The position numbers were made by a program, and so were the translations under genes. Shown here one piece after another: positions 34,601 through 44,456 of a stretch of DNA of 64,000 bases. Each line of letters begins with the position of its first letter. Position 1 is the first letter of the stretch. This DNA is from Eurosta solidaginis (Eukaryota; Arthropoda; Insecta; Diptera; Tephritidae): contig NC_090319.1 in the NCBI RefSeq assembly GCF_040869045.1, forward strand, positions 394,521,601-394,585,600. Reading direction: 5' to 3'. The notes under the pieces are model-generated. The model did no database searches. It was not told the origin of the DNA and worked only from the letters and a program-made list of their open reading frames with translations.

Positions 34601-35753
34601 TGGTGTATAATAAACGCGAGGCCGCCTCCATTTCCGCTCTCGTGGTCTTTCCTGTGGACATTATAACCAGAGCAGGTCTGCAATGCAGATCTTGCCGTGA
34701 GTTTAGTCTCTTGAATCGCAGCAATGCGGATGTTGTGCCGCTTCATGAAATCGACTATCTCCGTAATCTTCCCAGTTAGTCCATTACAGTTGAACTGCAG
34801 AATCCTGAAGTGCATGAGGGGTGACGCCGCCACTCTAGGGGTAAGTGAGGGGTGACTACGCCTAGGTTGTGGAAGGCCAGGACGCAATTGCTGTTGTGGC
34901 CTTGGGACTGGGCGCCCTTGGGCAAGCATTGGGGTACCCGGATGATTTGGGTTTGCGACCTGGCAACATGGCGCGATGAAACCCGTCGGGGGGTTGCCGT
35001 CGCGGAGACCAGAACATCTAGGAAAGTGGCACCACCCAAGGCAGGAGCTGCATTGAGCGGATGTCGCAAACCTATATATTCTGTGCTCGCAGACGGTGCA
35101 AACGGAGGCAGGGACTAAGAGTCTGTTTCCCTGACCTGCACGATTGCTGCCAGAAAAGAGGGGGGGAAGAAGACGGGGCAGGGGCTGATGCTCAGCATTG
35201 CTACCAGCTCTACTACGAAGGTGGTAGTTATGAGTGGTATCAGCTGTTTGAGTTGTTGGCGCCGTGGGGCGCGAGCAGCAGCGGGTACTTGTTGTGGCTT
35301 GCTGAGCAGCGAAGCTGCTGGAAGGTAGTGGGGATACGCTTAGGCGTAGACTACGGGACGCCCTTGGGAGTGAGCAGCAAGGAGCCACAAAAGATTTATA
35401 AAAGTTACGTGGACGTCGGGTTTTGGGATCAAGCCCAGAACAACCTGTCCGATGCAACCATCCCTTGCACGAGACACACTGAACAGAGTATGACCGTCCT
35501 AAAAAGATTCTTTTCTGGCAAATGCAGCAAAACCATTTCTCATGACCGGGGTCAGGAGACGGACCCGGATTGGGTTCGATACCTTCCCGGAGTAAGAGAA
35601 TATGTGGCAGTCCTGCTGCAAGGAGCTGCTGGGAGGATGACAATTTGCGGGAGGGACGAAACAAATTAAATGGGGTCACACTGAAATGACAGTCCTTGGT
35701 CGGGAAAAATCCCGAGTCGCTCCGGTACATAGAACCGACTGCCTTGGGAAGCG
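31694..35753 (-). mobile_element. Complete single-ORF LINE with 2A-like and PHD-like motifs, recent insertion
   Basis: The element is flanked on both sides by CAGGGACTG (31685-31693 and 35754-35762), a target site that exists once in the unsplit LOA copy 3 (as CCAGAGACTG). On the minus strand it starts CGCTTCCCAAGGCAGTCGG and ends with a (CAA)n tail after GGGGCGAGCATTGCTA. The tail, the duplication and an uninterrupted ORF mark it as a full-length, recent, possibly mobile copy. I cannot place it firmly in a clade. The single ORF with fingers, AP endonuclease, RT and no RNase H suggests the CR1/L2/Crack or Ingi/Vingi groups. Confidence 0.93.
31750..35730 (-). CDS. Intact LINE polyprotein: 2A-like motif, two fingers, AP endonuclease, reverse transcriptase
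   Basis: The 1326-residue frame has no stop. Order: a hydrophobic leader ending LLLREGIEPNPGP (residues 45-57), matching the 2A consensus except that its first Asp is Gly. Then a PHD-like finger (WFCCICQKRIF to CVSCKGWLHRTGC, about 66-97) and a second one (CTVCEHRIYRF to CSSCLGWCHFPRC, about 211-239). The AP-type endonuclease (about 308-525) has LQFNCNGL, IQETKLT, LGDFNAHHDLWHSN and SDHLPI. The reverse transcriptase (about 735-1010) has PSKAVGPDGIAMPML, ESYRPISLLSPVAK, ALDLSKAFDTVNH, KQGVPQGGVLSPLLF and SYADDCTIM (catalytic Asp 961/962). A C-terminal CCHC-like knuckle reads CPACNVSSHDTNHLFNC. All catalytic residues I can identify are present. The ATG lies only 24 bases from the 5' end of the element, so a 5' UTR is almost absent. 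Confidence 0.93.
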   Translation of the reverse strand: MYRSDSGFFPTKDCHFSVTPFNLFRPSRKLSSSQQLLAAGLPHILLLREGIEPNPGPSPDPGHEKWFCCICQKRIFLGRSYSVQCVSCKGWLHRTGCSGLDPKTRRPRNFYKSFVAPCCSLPRASRSLRLSVSPLPSSSFAAQQATTSTRCCSRPTAPTTQTADTTHNYHLRSRAGSNAEHQPLPRLLPPLFSGSNRAGQGNRLLVPASVCTVCEHRIYRFATSAQCSSCLGWCHFPRCSGLRDGNPPTGFIAPCCQVANPNHPGTPMLAQGRPVPRPQQQLRPGLPQPRRSHPSLTPRVAASPLMHFRILQFNCNGLTGKITEIVDFMKRHNIRIAAIQETKLTARSALQTCSGYNVHRKDHESGNGGGLAFIIHHSVQYHIFDPGIDRSDNVLERQGLSVRSGDANLEIINIYIPPVTCCPSGYRPNIEALLTDNNRIILGDFNAHHDLWHSNLRADSRGEMLADQIDETTFCTINGDAPTRMVGSCHSSPDISIVSAELVNCVNWQPMVTLASDHLPILISFERTADFIVTEKRTFINFKKGKWEEYKSATDTSFAALPIPTDARQGERAFRKFIESASAHFIPAGRIPEIRPHFPAEAASLARERDLIRQLDPGDPQIRDINQRIRLLVDEHKRAKWEEHLRGCNLSTGVGKLWSTVKSLSNPTKHKDKVSIAFGDKVLSDAKKCASAFCRQYIMHPTVDKDRRRANRHAHKHKLSASPITITAREVEDAIGRAKPSKAVGPDGIAMPMLKNLGKEGFKYLAHVFNLSLSTFVTPEKWKMAKVVPLLKPGKPANVGESYRPISLLSPVAKTLEAILLPYFQAHLQLAPHQHGFRKLHSTTSALNVISTQINCGLNQYPHHRTVLVALDLSKAFDTVNHGSLLQDLEGSTLPPCLKRWTANYLGGQQASVQFRNETSKQRRIKQGVPQGGVLSPLLFNFYISKLPSPPEGVTIVSYADDCTIMTTGPGPKIDELCNKINGYLPDLSSFFASRNLALSPTKSSATLFTTWTPQMSTILNIHVDGTTLPTVLHPKILGVTFDQDLHFGAHATAIVPRIQSRNKILKSLAGSTWGKDKETLLTTYKAISQPITCYASPIWSPSLKTTHWKKLQPCQNTALRIATGCLLMSPEHHLHNEARILPIRERNEMLTKQFLLNTQKPGHPNRHLIDEPAPPRGLRSHLRKHFEEIRHLRTQPYEAEKHKQVLGELHRQASDLYVGNCPVNPVLEEKYPELAEEERILPRETRVTLAQLRSGYCNRLNSYLSRINPDIQNVCPACNVSSHDTNHLFNCNVEPTPLTPLSLWSTPVETASFLGLPLEDIDDNL

Positions 35754-35963
35754 CAGGGACTGCTTACACTCTAACTCGCATTTAGATGCTGTGCTATGCG
35801 AGATTATTGCCTTAATTGCTGCTTGACTGTAATACAAAAGTTAACACGGTTGCAGCTCAAGCTATTCTCTTCCAGAGTTTCTACTGCTTTGGTTGCGGCT
35901 AATATTTCCCCTTCGAAAACGCTACATTATTCCGGCAGCCTGTAGGATCTGTTTATTTCCGGA

Positions 35964-36569
35964 TCAGCACAGTATACCGCAGACCCTACTCCTTTCACTA
36001 CTTTTGAACCATCTGTGTACCAGCATTCTTTTACATGCATAAAGTGCCGTTGAGGACTTCTTCACCCTATCCTCCACGTTGAGCTTCCATGACAGCTTAC
36101 TGTCTAGGATGATTCCTAGATATTTTGTGCAAGGTTTCGCCTGTAGGGTCACCCCTCCTACCTTAGGCCTGGTCCAATTTGGGACCTTGTACCTCTTTGT
36201 AAACAATACCATATCTGTCTTCTCCGCGTTGACTTTCAAACCGACATTAGATGCCCAGGTATGAATATCCCAAGGCGCTCGATCCATCAAAGGGCTAATC
36301 GTTGGAAGATACTTTCCACTTATGACGATTGCAACGTCATCTGCGTAAGCCGTAAGTTTTACGAGTCCCTTATCGAATCGCCTGAGCAGTTGGTTGATGA
36401 CCAGCGTCCACAGCATAGGTGATAGCACCCCTCCCTGCGGCGTGCCACTGTCCACTGATTTCGTGACCTCGTACAATCCCCATTGTGATGTAATCTTCTT
36501 GCAATTTAACATGCAACTGATCCATCTGGTTAAGGCTGGATGTACTCTAATGTAATTAAGACCATCCAT
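35964..36569 (-). pseudogene. LINE reverse transcriptase, catalytic part (copy 2)
   Basis: It contains SVDSGTPQGGVLSPMLWTLV and KLTAYADDVAIVISGK with the catalytic Asp pair, then LKVNAEKTDMVLFTKRYKVP and TKYLGIILDSKLSWKLNVED. After CKRML the sequence jumps to the start of the RNase H region (VHRWFKSSERSRVCGIL, out of frame), which marks an internal deletion of about 0.45 kb relative to copy 3. Confidence 0.85.
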
Positions 36570-37367
36570 AATCGCCCATTTAGAAACATTATTGAAAGCC
36601 CCGGAAATGTCTAAGAAGACTCCTAGAGCATATTCTCTATGCTTATTACCACCCTATGCAATGCGGTGTCTACCGACTTGCCTTTGGTATATGCATGTTG
36701 TGTTGTGGAGAGCAGCTTTTCATCCACGTTGGACTTCACTGAAAGAAAAATACTAGTAAAATCAACCGAAATACGGGTCAATGCAACCGAAATTTCTGTA
36801 AATTTTTATCCATCGCAACAAGATATTGAATCAGCTGCCCACACATCGTTGATTCGTAATTGACCGTTTTAGTAGTCAAATAAACCATAAAAGTTATTTC
36901 GTTATACTTTACCAATGGTTTTGTTAAATTAACAATTATTACTTTCGCTCTAAGAATACCAATCAAAACTGTTAATATGAAAGGGATTTCTGTTCTTTTG
37001 AAATGACCAGTGCAAACTGTTAGATTAACAGGTTTTATGTTAAGATGAGACTTATAGCGAAAGCCGTAGAAATGACAGAGATTTTTGTTTTTTTCTAGAT
37101 TAATAGCGTAATCTTTTACATCAACAGAGTTTTCTGTTCATATGACATTAATACCTGTGGAAAGAATAAAAGCCGGATAAATATACATTTAAACCTACGT
37201 AGTTTTTTTTATTTGTATAAATCTACTATATATTTGTGAAAGTATGTCTGTATGTATGTTTGCACTTGCAGCCTAAACCGCAGAATGGAATCGAACGAAA
37301 TTTTGCCATGACATACCCTGAGTGAATCAATATATGGTAGCATATATAAAAAAAGTTTTCGACAAGG

Positions 37368-37690
37368 GGGCGTGGCACCTCCCATACAACTGGAATTTTT
37401 CGTAGTCAATATATCTGAAAGTATTAAGGCTAGACGACTGAAATTAGGTCAGTGGTTATATGAGGCCAATCCCACCCCTCCAGAAAAACTGGGTATAACG
37501 AAAAAGGGGGCGTGGCATCTTCCATACAACTGAACATTTTCGTTGTCAATATATCTGAAAGTATTAAAGCTAGACGACTGAAATTAGGTGAGGGGGTATA
37601 CAAGACTAATCCCTACACCCTCGGGAAAAATTGGGGATAGCGAAAAAGGGGCGTGGCATCTCCCATACAAATGGGGGTTGGGATTAGTCT
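37368..37690. repeat. 139-bp tandem repeat (about 2.3 units)
   Basis: Units share GGGGGCGTGGCA(C/T)CTCCCATACAAC-type starts and GTCAATATATCTGAAAGTAT, followed by GCTAGACGACTGAAATTAGG. The starts lie at about 37369, 37507 and 37646. The GGGCGTGGC motif recalls the mini-me body, but the rest differs. Confidence 0.7.
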
Positions 37691-37928
37691 AACATATTAG
37701 TCTATATAGTACTGCTTTTATCTATACCCGAACGACGTCGGATACTTACACATAAGAACAACTTATTTCCAATGATTTTATTGCTATATTTAGTAATATT
37801 AATTAAAATAATAACAACTTAAATCTGAATTCAAATACATAAACAAAACTTGTTCCGAATTACCATCGACAGCTTTGTACGAAAGTATGTTGCCATATAT
37901 ATACGTAAATATGTGAATACATAAATAC

Positions 37929-38364
37929 TAGTGGTGGGATTATTTTCGAATCATATCGGAATAAACGTTATTCGAATAAACGAATAAAATTTAATTTATT
38001 CGTTTATTCGAATAGTAAAATAAAAAAGTATGTATATCTTACGCTCATATGTGTGTATAGATGCATATGTGCATACATTTTTGTTTTTTTGGGGTTGCTT
38101 TGTTAATATTCATTTATTTAGTTATATATATATAACCAAAGTTGTGCTTGAGTCTTAAGCTAGAAATATCGGGGTCGTTATCCACTGTACTGATTATAGA
38201 ACTTTGTTTATTAGTAAACAAGTGTGTTTTTTATTTTACTATTCGAATAGTAAGGAAAGGAATTCGAATAAAAGGTTCGAATAAATATTATTCGAATTAC
38301 CAATACCTGGCGAATGAAAGAAATTATTATTCGAATAATTTTTATTCGAACAGTCCCACCCCTA
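37929..38364. mobile_element. hAT-type MITE full of ATTCGAAT palindromes
   Basis: The termini are TAGTGGTGGGA on the left and TCCCACCCCTA on the right. They are flanked by ATAAATAC and ATAAATAT, an 8-bp duplication with one mismatch. An 8-bp duplication with (C/T)A-G-GGTGGG ends is characteristic of hAT elements. The body has many TTATTCGAATAA-like palindromes clustered at both ends. It is non-coding. Confidence 0.75.
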
Positions 38365-39661
38365 ATAAATATGCATACTTGCTACATATATATTTGCTAC
38401 ATACGTATTCACACACGCGTTAGTACATGCTCTAGAGAAAATAACGGCACTGCACCGTTTGTTGTCGGTTTCAAGAACTTTATTTCAACGTTTTCTTCAA
38501 ATATTTTCACCATATTGTTATATTATAATTATATTTACATATATTTGTGTACGCACATTTGATATAAAATGGCTCCCTTTTTTTAATTTAAAACAAAAAT
38601 CGGACAAATAAGTACATAATTACATATGTATGCATGTACTTACTAACCGAACTTCAATCGGGCGTACATCAAATATGCTGGCACACATTAAGCATTTCAC
38701 ACTATTACTTTGTTTTATTAAACGCACTTTAGCCAACTTTTATTTTTTATAATTTTTTTTTAATTTATAATTTTGAAGTAGTCACGAAACTGATTCTCAA
38801 TTCTTTCAGTTGGAGCTCATCCTCAATTTCTCCTCTCTCATGTAGAGTTGACCCACTTGATTGTTTCGAAAAAAACGTGTAGTATAAATGTTTGACATAA
38901 CATTTTAAATAGAGAACTTGTAAGTTATAGAAAAGTAAAGAATCAAATCGCGGGAAGGTTATTCACCACTGGAGTAACTTTAAATGTAATTCAGCAAGTT
39001 AAATTCTCGTAACATTTTATTTTGAAACGATTCCAAAACAACTCAAACTTGTATGTGGTCGCAAATGTCAATATTAAAAAAGGATGTTTTTTATTATCTT
39101 ATTAGATTCATTCGGGTCAGTGAAAATTCGCAAAAACTTGAACAAAATGTTACTAACTTTGGCAAAATCCTGTTCGTTCAAACAATTTTGCATTTCGCTT
39201 GGACGAGAAGTTGCAAAATTGTACCCGATAAATAGGTGTCCCGGTATCTCATAATTTTTTGCACAGTAAATTCAAAAAAGGGTTTTTTCGTTTTGTATTG
39301 ATAACTGAAAAACTAGTTTTTTGTTGTTTTCCCATTTTGTGTGTTTTTTCGATTTGATGGTTTTCTTATTTTGGTGTTTTTTTTAACAAGTGGCACCATC
39401 GTCACAAGTACAAAGTAGAGCGTAAAATTCTCTTTAAAATTTGCTCATGTATTAACAGTTGATCGCCGTTGAAATGACCTGAAAGATCAGTTGTGTTAAC
39501 AAAAAATCAGTTAGATTGATTAGGAATCTGTCAATTTTACAAAATTTTGTTAACTTAAGAGCGACAATTTCTCTTCTGTTGAAATGACTAAACTAATTTG
39601 TTCGCTTGACAAAGAACTAGGTCGAATTAACCATAATTCGATCAATTTAACCGAATCTCCG

Positions 39662-40022
39662 TTAAGTCAAGAACAATAGAACCGATTTCTTGATATTACT
39701 AGCACCATTTCTTTCAGTGTTTATGTACACATCAATCAGCCTCTCAAATATTTTGAGCAGAGATGATGTTGAGCTAATGGGTCTATAGTCTTTGGGATAC
39801 ACGTGACCGATCTTCCCCGCCTTTGGTAGGAAAGCTATTGCAAGAGTGCGGTACATGATTCAGTCTTATGCACCCATCGAATATTATTTTAAGCCTTTCC
39901 ACGACCGCTCTACTTGAAACTTGTAGCATGGCCGGGAATATACCATCTGGGACCGGCGATTTAATCTTAGAAAACGTCTTCACTGCCCATTCGATCTTGG
40001 TATCGGTCACCAAGCCCGGCAC
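39662..40022 (-). pseudogene. LINE reverse transcriptase N-terminal part (copy 2)
   Basis: IEWAVKTFSKIKSPVPDGIF, then ILFDGC-type helix, then AFLPKAGKIGHVYPKDYRPI and LLKIFERLIDVYI. These lie in two frames because of a deletion near 39840 (a stretch coding for WRTAR in copy 3 is missing). The frame then runs into the DNA element that interrupts this copy. Confidence 0.8.
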
Positions 40023-40163
40023 TACCTGCTCCGTGATAGAGGCGTGATTTCTGTCTGTTGGCTCTTCTAAACCATCTCCCCATGGGAAATGTGTATCGAA
40101 AAGCGCTTCAAGGGATTCCTCACTATAATGTGACCATTTCCCATTCTCTTTCTTTATTAGTCC

Positions 40164-41037
40164 CTAGACTATGTTTCCCCTTGCTAGTACTTTTTTCAAC
40201 CGTGCTGTTTCTTTGGAGTACTCTATGTCCGCGCAGAAACTTGTCCATAAGATTCTCTTCGCTCTGGAAATTTCACGCTTGTAGATCCTCAGTAAATCCC
40301 TGTACTCGTCCCGACACGCTGCGCTTTCCGCGGTCTTTGCTAACTTAAACATTTCTTTCACCTGTCTTCTTAGAAGACTCAGATCATTGCTCGACCATGG
40401 CGGCTTTGCTTTTCCTCTGAATCTTCTTAGAAGGCAAGCTTTGTTATACGCCGTCATAAGCGTCCTTGTTAGGACATCATTACACTCCTCCAGTTCCTCC
40501 ACATTGGCAACCTCTTTGGGTTGTCCCAGTTTTGTTTCTACCTGTTTCTGGAATTAAGTCAAGTTCGTTGACCTAGGGTTTCTAAAGGTTCCTCCCTTCT
40601 CTACCCTCCTTAGGGGGATGATGAAGCTGATATACGCATGTTCAGAGAAGGACGGCGCTCAATGTAATATCCAGAACATTGCTGGATGTTGGACCAATGT
40701 ATGTATGGACATTTCCCCTGTTGGATATCTGCAAATTGGTGTGCAGGATGTAACATAATAGAGATTCGCCGCTCTCGTTCGTATCTGCTCCTCCCCATGC
40801 ATTGTGGTGCGCATTTGCATCTGCGCGTATGGCCAGGCGCCCTTTGCGCCCTTCGTCCTGTACTAACCCCTTGCACTCCATCGGTGTAACCTCCGCAGCA
40901 TGGGCCATGTAGCAGGATGCCACGATAAATGCCTGTTTATTCTTTTCCTCAACGGCCACCACTACGAAGTTCTCAGTAGTGTAATTAGGCAGCATATGTG
41001 AATGCAGCTGTTTCTTTACCATTACTACAGCTCGCAT
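40164..41037 (-). pseudogene. LINE endonuclease and linker (copy 2)
   Basis: The endonuclease part includes AVVMVKKQLHSHMLPNYTTE, ASCYMAHAAEVTPMECKGLV, AIRADANAHHNAWGGADTNE and NRGNVHTYIGPTSSNVLDIT, matching copy 3. After a gap at 40503-40641 where frames are lost, the linker continues as LRRFRGKAKPPWSSNDLSLL and RDEYRDLLRIYKREISRAKR. The 5' end of the endonuclease (41038-41230) is shortened relative to copy 3. Confidence 0.8.
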
Positions 41038-41232
41038 CCGTCCTTCCGTTTCCGCGTAGTAAACGCCAAAATCGTGCCCTAAGTCCAGAAACCTTTCCTC
41101 CAGATGGGAGCTACAGCTCCTGGATCAGCGCTACGTCAAACGAACCCTACTCAAGTATTGGGAGTTTACCTGTAGGACTCGCAGCACCATTTGTTTGTTG
41201 GTCCTCTTCTAACACCTTCGTGGTGACGTCGG

Positions 41233-41847
41233 CTATCTCCACCTGCGTTTTTCTCTTAGGATTTTGAGTTCCTTTTCGACTTGGCCCACTTCTAGCGTGT
41301 TAGGATTTTTATCCTCGGGACTTCTTTTCCTGACTCGCATGTAAATTTTGCCTGTACCAAAGGACATTTTGCCAAGCTGCGTGTACAATATATCCTCCGC
41401 CTGCTTGTTTATTTGAAAGATGTAGAACTGACCTTCCTCCGTAGGCCGAGATACAGTAAGTACCTTCCAGTCCTGTGTCGGTATGTTCGGATTCTGATCC
41501 TGCATAAGTCGCAGTGTATCCTCCGACTTCAGCACGCATGGTATCCATACCTTAACTGTTGGTACCGTGGGGATTTGAGCTTTATCCACCACCTCAAACC
41601 GCGCGTTCGTGCCTTTCCTTTGGAGGTTTGGAACCACTTCTTCCAGCCACCGCAAGCTCGCGATGTTGTCGCACGCTATCATCTGCACACCAGTAGTTGA
41701 TACCTCACTATTGGAGCCCATCTGTCCTACAGCTTTCGGCTTACTTGTCTTGTCTATGCGACTGCCCTGCCTCGCTGCTCTGGAACTGGGCCCTTTCTGC
41801 ATCTTGAAAGCAGGCTTGTCGCTTTCCGCCGAACGTTGCCTCTTCAT
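41233..41847 (-). pseudogene. LINE ORF1 C-terminal part (copy 2)
   Basis: MIACDNIASLRWLEEVVPNL, then VKVWIPCVLKSEDTLRLMQD, QDWKVLTVSRPTEEGQFYIF and LGKMSFGTGKIYMRVRKR. This is the ORF1 RNA-binding region seen in LOA-type LINEs of flies; I believe it corresponds to the DUF4780 family, but could not check. Here the frame is continuous through a point where copy 3 is broken, so the two copies complement each other in showing the original layout. The N-terminal third lies further right in other frames (to about 42110). Confidence 0.75.
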
Positions 41848-42122
41848 TCTGCCATTCGACGCTTTGTCAAGAACCGAGGTTTTCTCGCAGCAAACCTTTT
41901 GAACTGCCTTCGACCTACTTCTACCGCCTCATGGGCCCATTCCAAGCACTTGGGTCGACCACTGCTCCCGTTCTCATTTGTATGCTTTTCCAACACGGAT
42001 TTCATTGAATCAGCACTACTCTCGCTCCCCGAGTCCGACGCATCGCTTAATGCGCATTTCTCGTTCTTGGCTTGCGACCCAGTCCTCCTCTTATCGTCGT
42101 CCTTATTACAATTAGGTAATGA

Positions 42123-42313
42123 GTCTGTAGGGTTATCTACTTTAATTAAAGATACTTTATTTTTGTAAATTATTTTTGAATTATTTTATTTTGTATATTA
42201 TTTCAAAATGAAAATTTTATTGATAGTTAATTTAAAAATTTTAAAAAGTAAAGATATTTAAATTAAGTAATAAATAAAGATTTATTAAAATATATAGTTA
42301 TTACTATACTTAT
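42123..42313. repeat. AT-rich replacement in the 5' region of LOA copy 2
   Basis: Copy 3 has a continuous GC-rich segment between AGGTAATGAGTC and GGCTCAGCGGT. In copy 2 the same two borders enclose about 190 bp of very AT-rich DNA instead. It may be a small MITE insertion plus a deletion. No inverted ends were proven. Confidence 0.45.
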
Positions 42314-42412
42314 TGGCTCAGCGGTTCAGTATTATATACGGGGAAAGAACCGTCCGACCCGCCGCCCACTTATGAGGCGAAACGGCGTAGATGCCAGTCC
42401 TAAACAGCTCCG

Positions 42413-44117
42413 CTCAGTAACGCAACCGTTCAAAGGGTTGCCAGCGCAATTTTTAGCATCTCTAATCCAATTGTCAACCTCATCTACCCATGGCGAATCC
42501 TGTTTCTTTAGCAGCCGAGGCTCTGGCGACCCCAAGTTCCATCGAACTAGGGGTTGGTCGGGCTTGTACTTTAATGGTACTTCGGGTATTGACTTGTGGT
42601 AAAGGCAGTTTCAGTTTCACAGAGTTATCCATAGTTCGAATTTCGGAGAAACCTCTGAAAAAATTACGAATTCGCCTGACGATGATTACTTGGCGATTTT
42701 CGAAATGGTGCCGCCGCAATATGTCAGTAAATGTTTCAAAACGAAAAAAAAAAAAAATTATTTTAAATTTTTGAGTCTGTAACGCACCATACATATAACC
42801 AAAGACAACTACATATTTAGTTTTTCCTTCCGAAGCCTTTGACAACGACGATGCTTTGGCGATTAAGTGAGAAAGTCAAACAAATTAATATATTTCTGTA
42901 TGCATAAGTGCATAGATGTTTGTGGATATTGGAAGCTTGCATATGTGTGCCTGTATTGATATTATGCCAATTTTTTCATAGATTTCGCTGCATCCCAACA
43001 AGCAGATAGGATTCGCGCTAAATTCGATGCGATTTTTCTCTTCTCTGCACTCAGAGAAAAAATCGGTGTAAAAAAAAAAGTTTGAAACCAAGATCACCCA
43101 ATGAAGAAAGTCTGTAGAGTTTTGTAAGTCGTGTCACCCAGACGGAATTCAAGACAACCGATTTAAAGAATTTAAAATGACACTCGCTTTATTCAATTCA
43201 AGTTAATGACTGACTCTTTCTTTACATTTCAAGAATAAAAAATGAACATTTTAATATATGATAAATTGAGTACACAAGGGAGAATGAACTTTAAATAAAA
43301 TGAGAATATACAGAGTTGCCAGTAGATATAAAAGGTGTGATGACAGTCGTGAAAGTTATTGTTTGAGAACGTATTTTTTGTGCCTTTGATCTTGATTAAC
43401 CGTCTGCCAACTTGTGCTTCATTTCTGATTTTTCGTTCTTATTGTTCTGTTTTCTCTGGCGAGGTAAATTTTTTCTTTCGAAAATTGATTTAAAAAAGTA
43501 TTTTTATTGATATTTTTGTTGGTTTTATTAACTTATTCATTTATTAACTTTTGCATTAATTTTTGAAATATTTTCTCACATTTAAAAATTTATAAATTTT
43601 GTATTTAAAACATAACATGTAGCGGTTGAGAGTATATGCATGTATTTGAAAGCAAAAATGAAGTGAATGGAATAAGGTAGGTAAAGCATGCAATTGCGAT
43701 CAACGCAATGTTATGCACGCCAGTATCATCGCCACAATCACGCAAGATTTTGCGTTTGTAAATGTAAAGGAACTTAAGACTTGGCATTTGAATATTTCGC
43801 AAAGCCTTGTTATAAACAATCTCACTATACAAGAAAAATACTTGCTAACATATTTTGTCTCCCATTAAAATGTTAAACTGCAAGTACCAATGAGTGGGAA
43901 AAATAATTTCAGTACAAAGTTTGAACGCACCCAAAGCAAATGTCGAATACATTTTCTTATGTTTTGCTTGCAAAAAAGTTGAAAGTTGGTTTTTCATGTC
44001 AGATGGCACTAGTTTCGCTCGATCTGCCATTCTCTATAAAAATATTCCAGAATTCGTTGCGAATTATTGACTTTTGCGGATCATTGGCGAATTGATATAA
44101 CTGGGTTACAGCCAAAA
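42413..44117. other. Unassigned stretch right of LOA copy 2
   Basis: The first part (to about 42570, GTTGCCAGCGCAATTTTTAG, CGAACTAGGGGTTGG) may still be LINE 5' sequence. At 43048 GCACTCAGAGAAAAA resembles the CACTGAAAGAAA-type MITE termini, but no partner end was found. The rest is AT-rich with nothing recognised. Confidence 0.4.
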
Positions 44118-44456
44118 TGCACCAGAGACGCCATTATGAAGGTAGGTAGGTTGAACTGGCCGGTCCATGAGGACCTCACATAGACTGGTTGAGTCCGTAG
44201 TGTTACCAGAAGTTTGTTTTAACGACCGAACTGAAAAACCCTATCAAAAACCAGGACCTATGTTATAAAATAACTCCGTCCTCTTGGCAAATACTAGAAG
44301 CTTCCTAGGACTTAAGCCACTTGCTGCTTCTAGATCTGACAGCTGTATCACTCCTAATAGCTGGAGTCTTAGCCTGGCAATTGCAGGGCACGAGCACAGA
44401 ACGTGCTCGATCGTTTCCTCCTCCACCCCGCACTTCCTACATCTGCTATCACTGAC

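Larger units (their letters stand above)
36737..39719. mobile_element. DNA element with CACTGAAAGAAA termini and TT duplication (CMC-like)
   Basis: It splits LOA copy 2 at GGACTTTATG, which is intact in copy 3, leaving a 2-bp TT duplication. Both ends begin CACTGAAAGAAA, followed by a weaker mirror of CTAGTAAAATCAA. CACT-G ends with 2-3 bp duplications are typical of the CACTA/Mirage/Chapaev group. No transposase frame is visible in its 2983 bp, so it is non-autonomous or decayed. It contains a tandem repeat and a hAT-type MITE as later additions. Confidence 0.75.
31014..42412 (-). mobile_element. LOA/I-type LINE, copy 2, split by two insertions
   Basis: Three pieces, 31014-31693, 35763-36736 and 39720-42412, align in order to the unsplit copy 3. 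The first gap is a complete LINE flanked by CAGGGACTG. The second is a DNA element flanked by TT. Read together they give ORF1, endonuclease, RT and RNase H. There is also an internal deletion of about 0.45 kb joining the post-RT region to the start of RNase H (near 36015), and an AT-rich replacement at about 42123-42313. It is the older host of the nest. Confidence 0.88.

Noticed and set aside
35061..35669. 202-codon plus-strand open frame
   Set aside because: It is antisense of the 5' part of the same LINE ORF.
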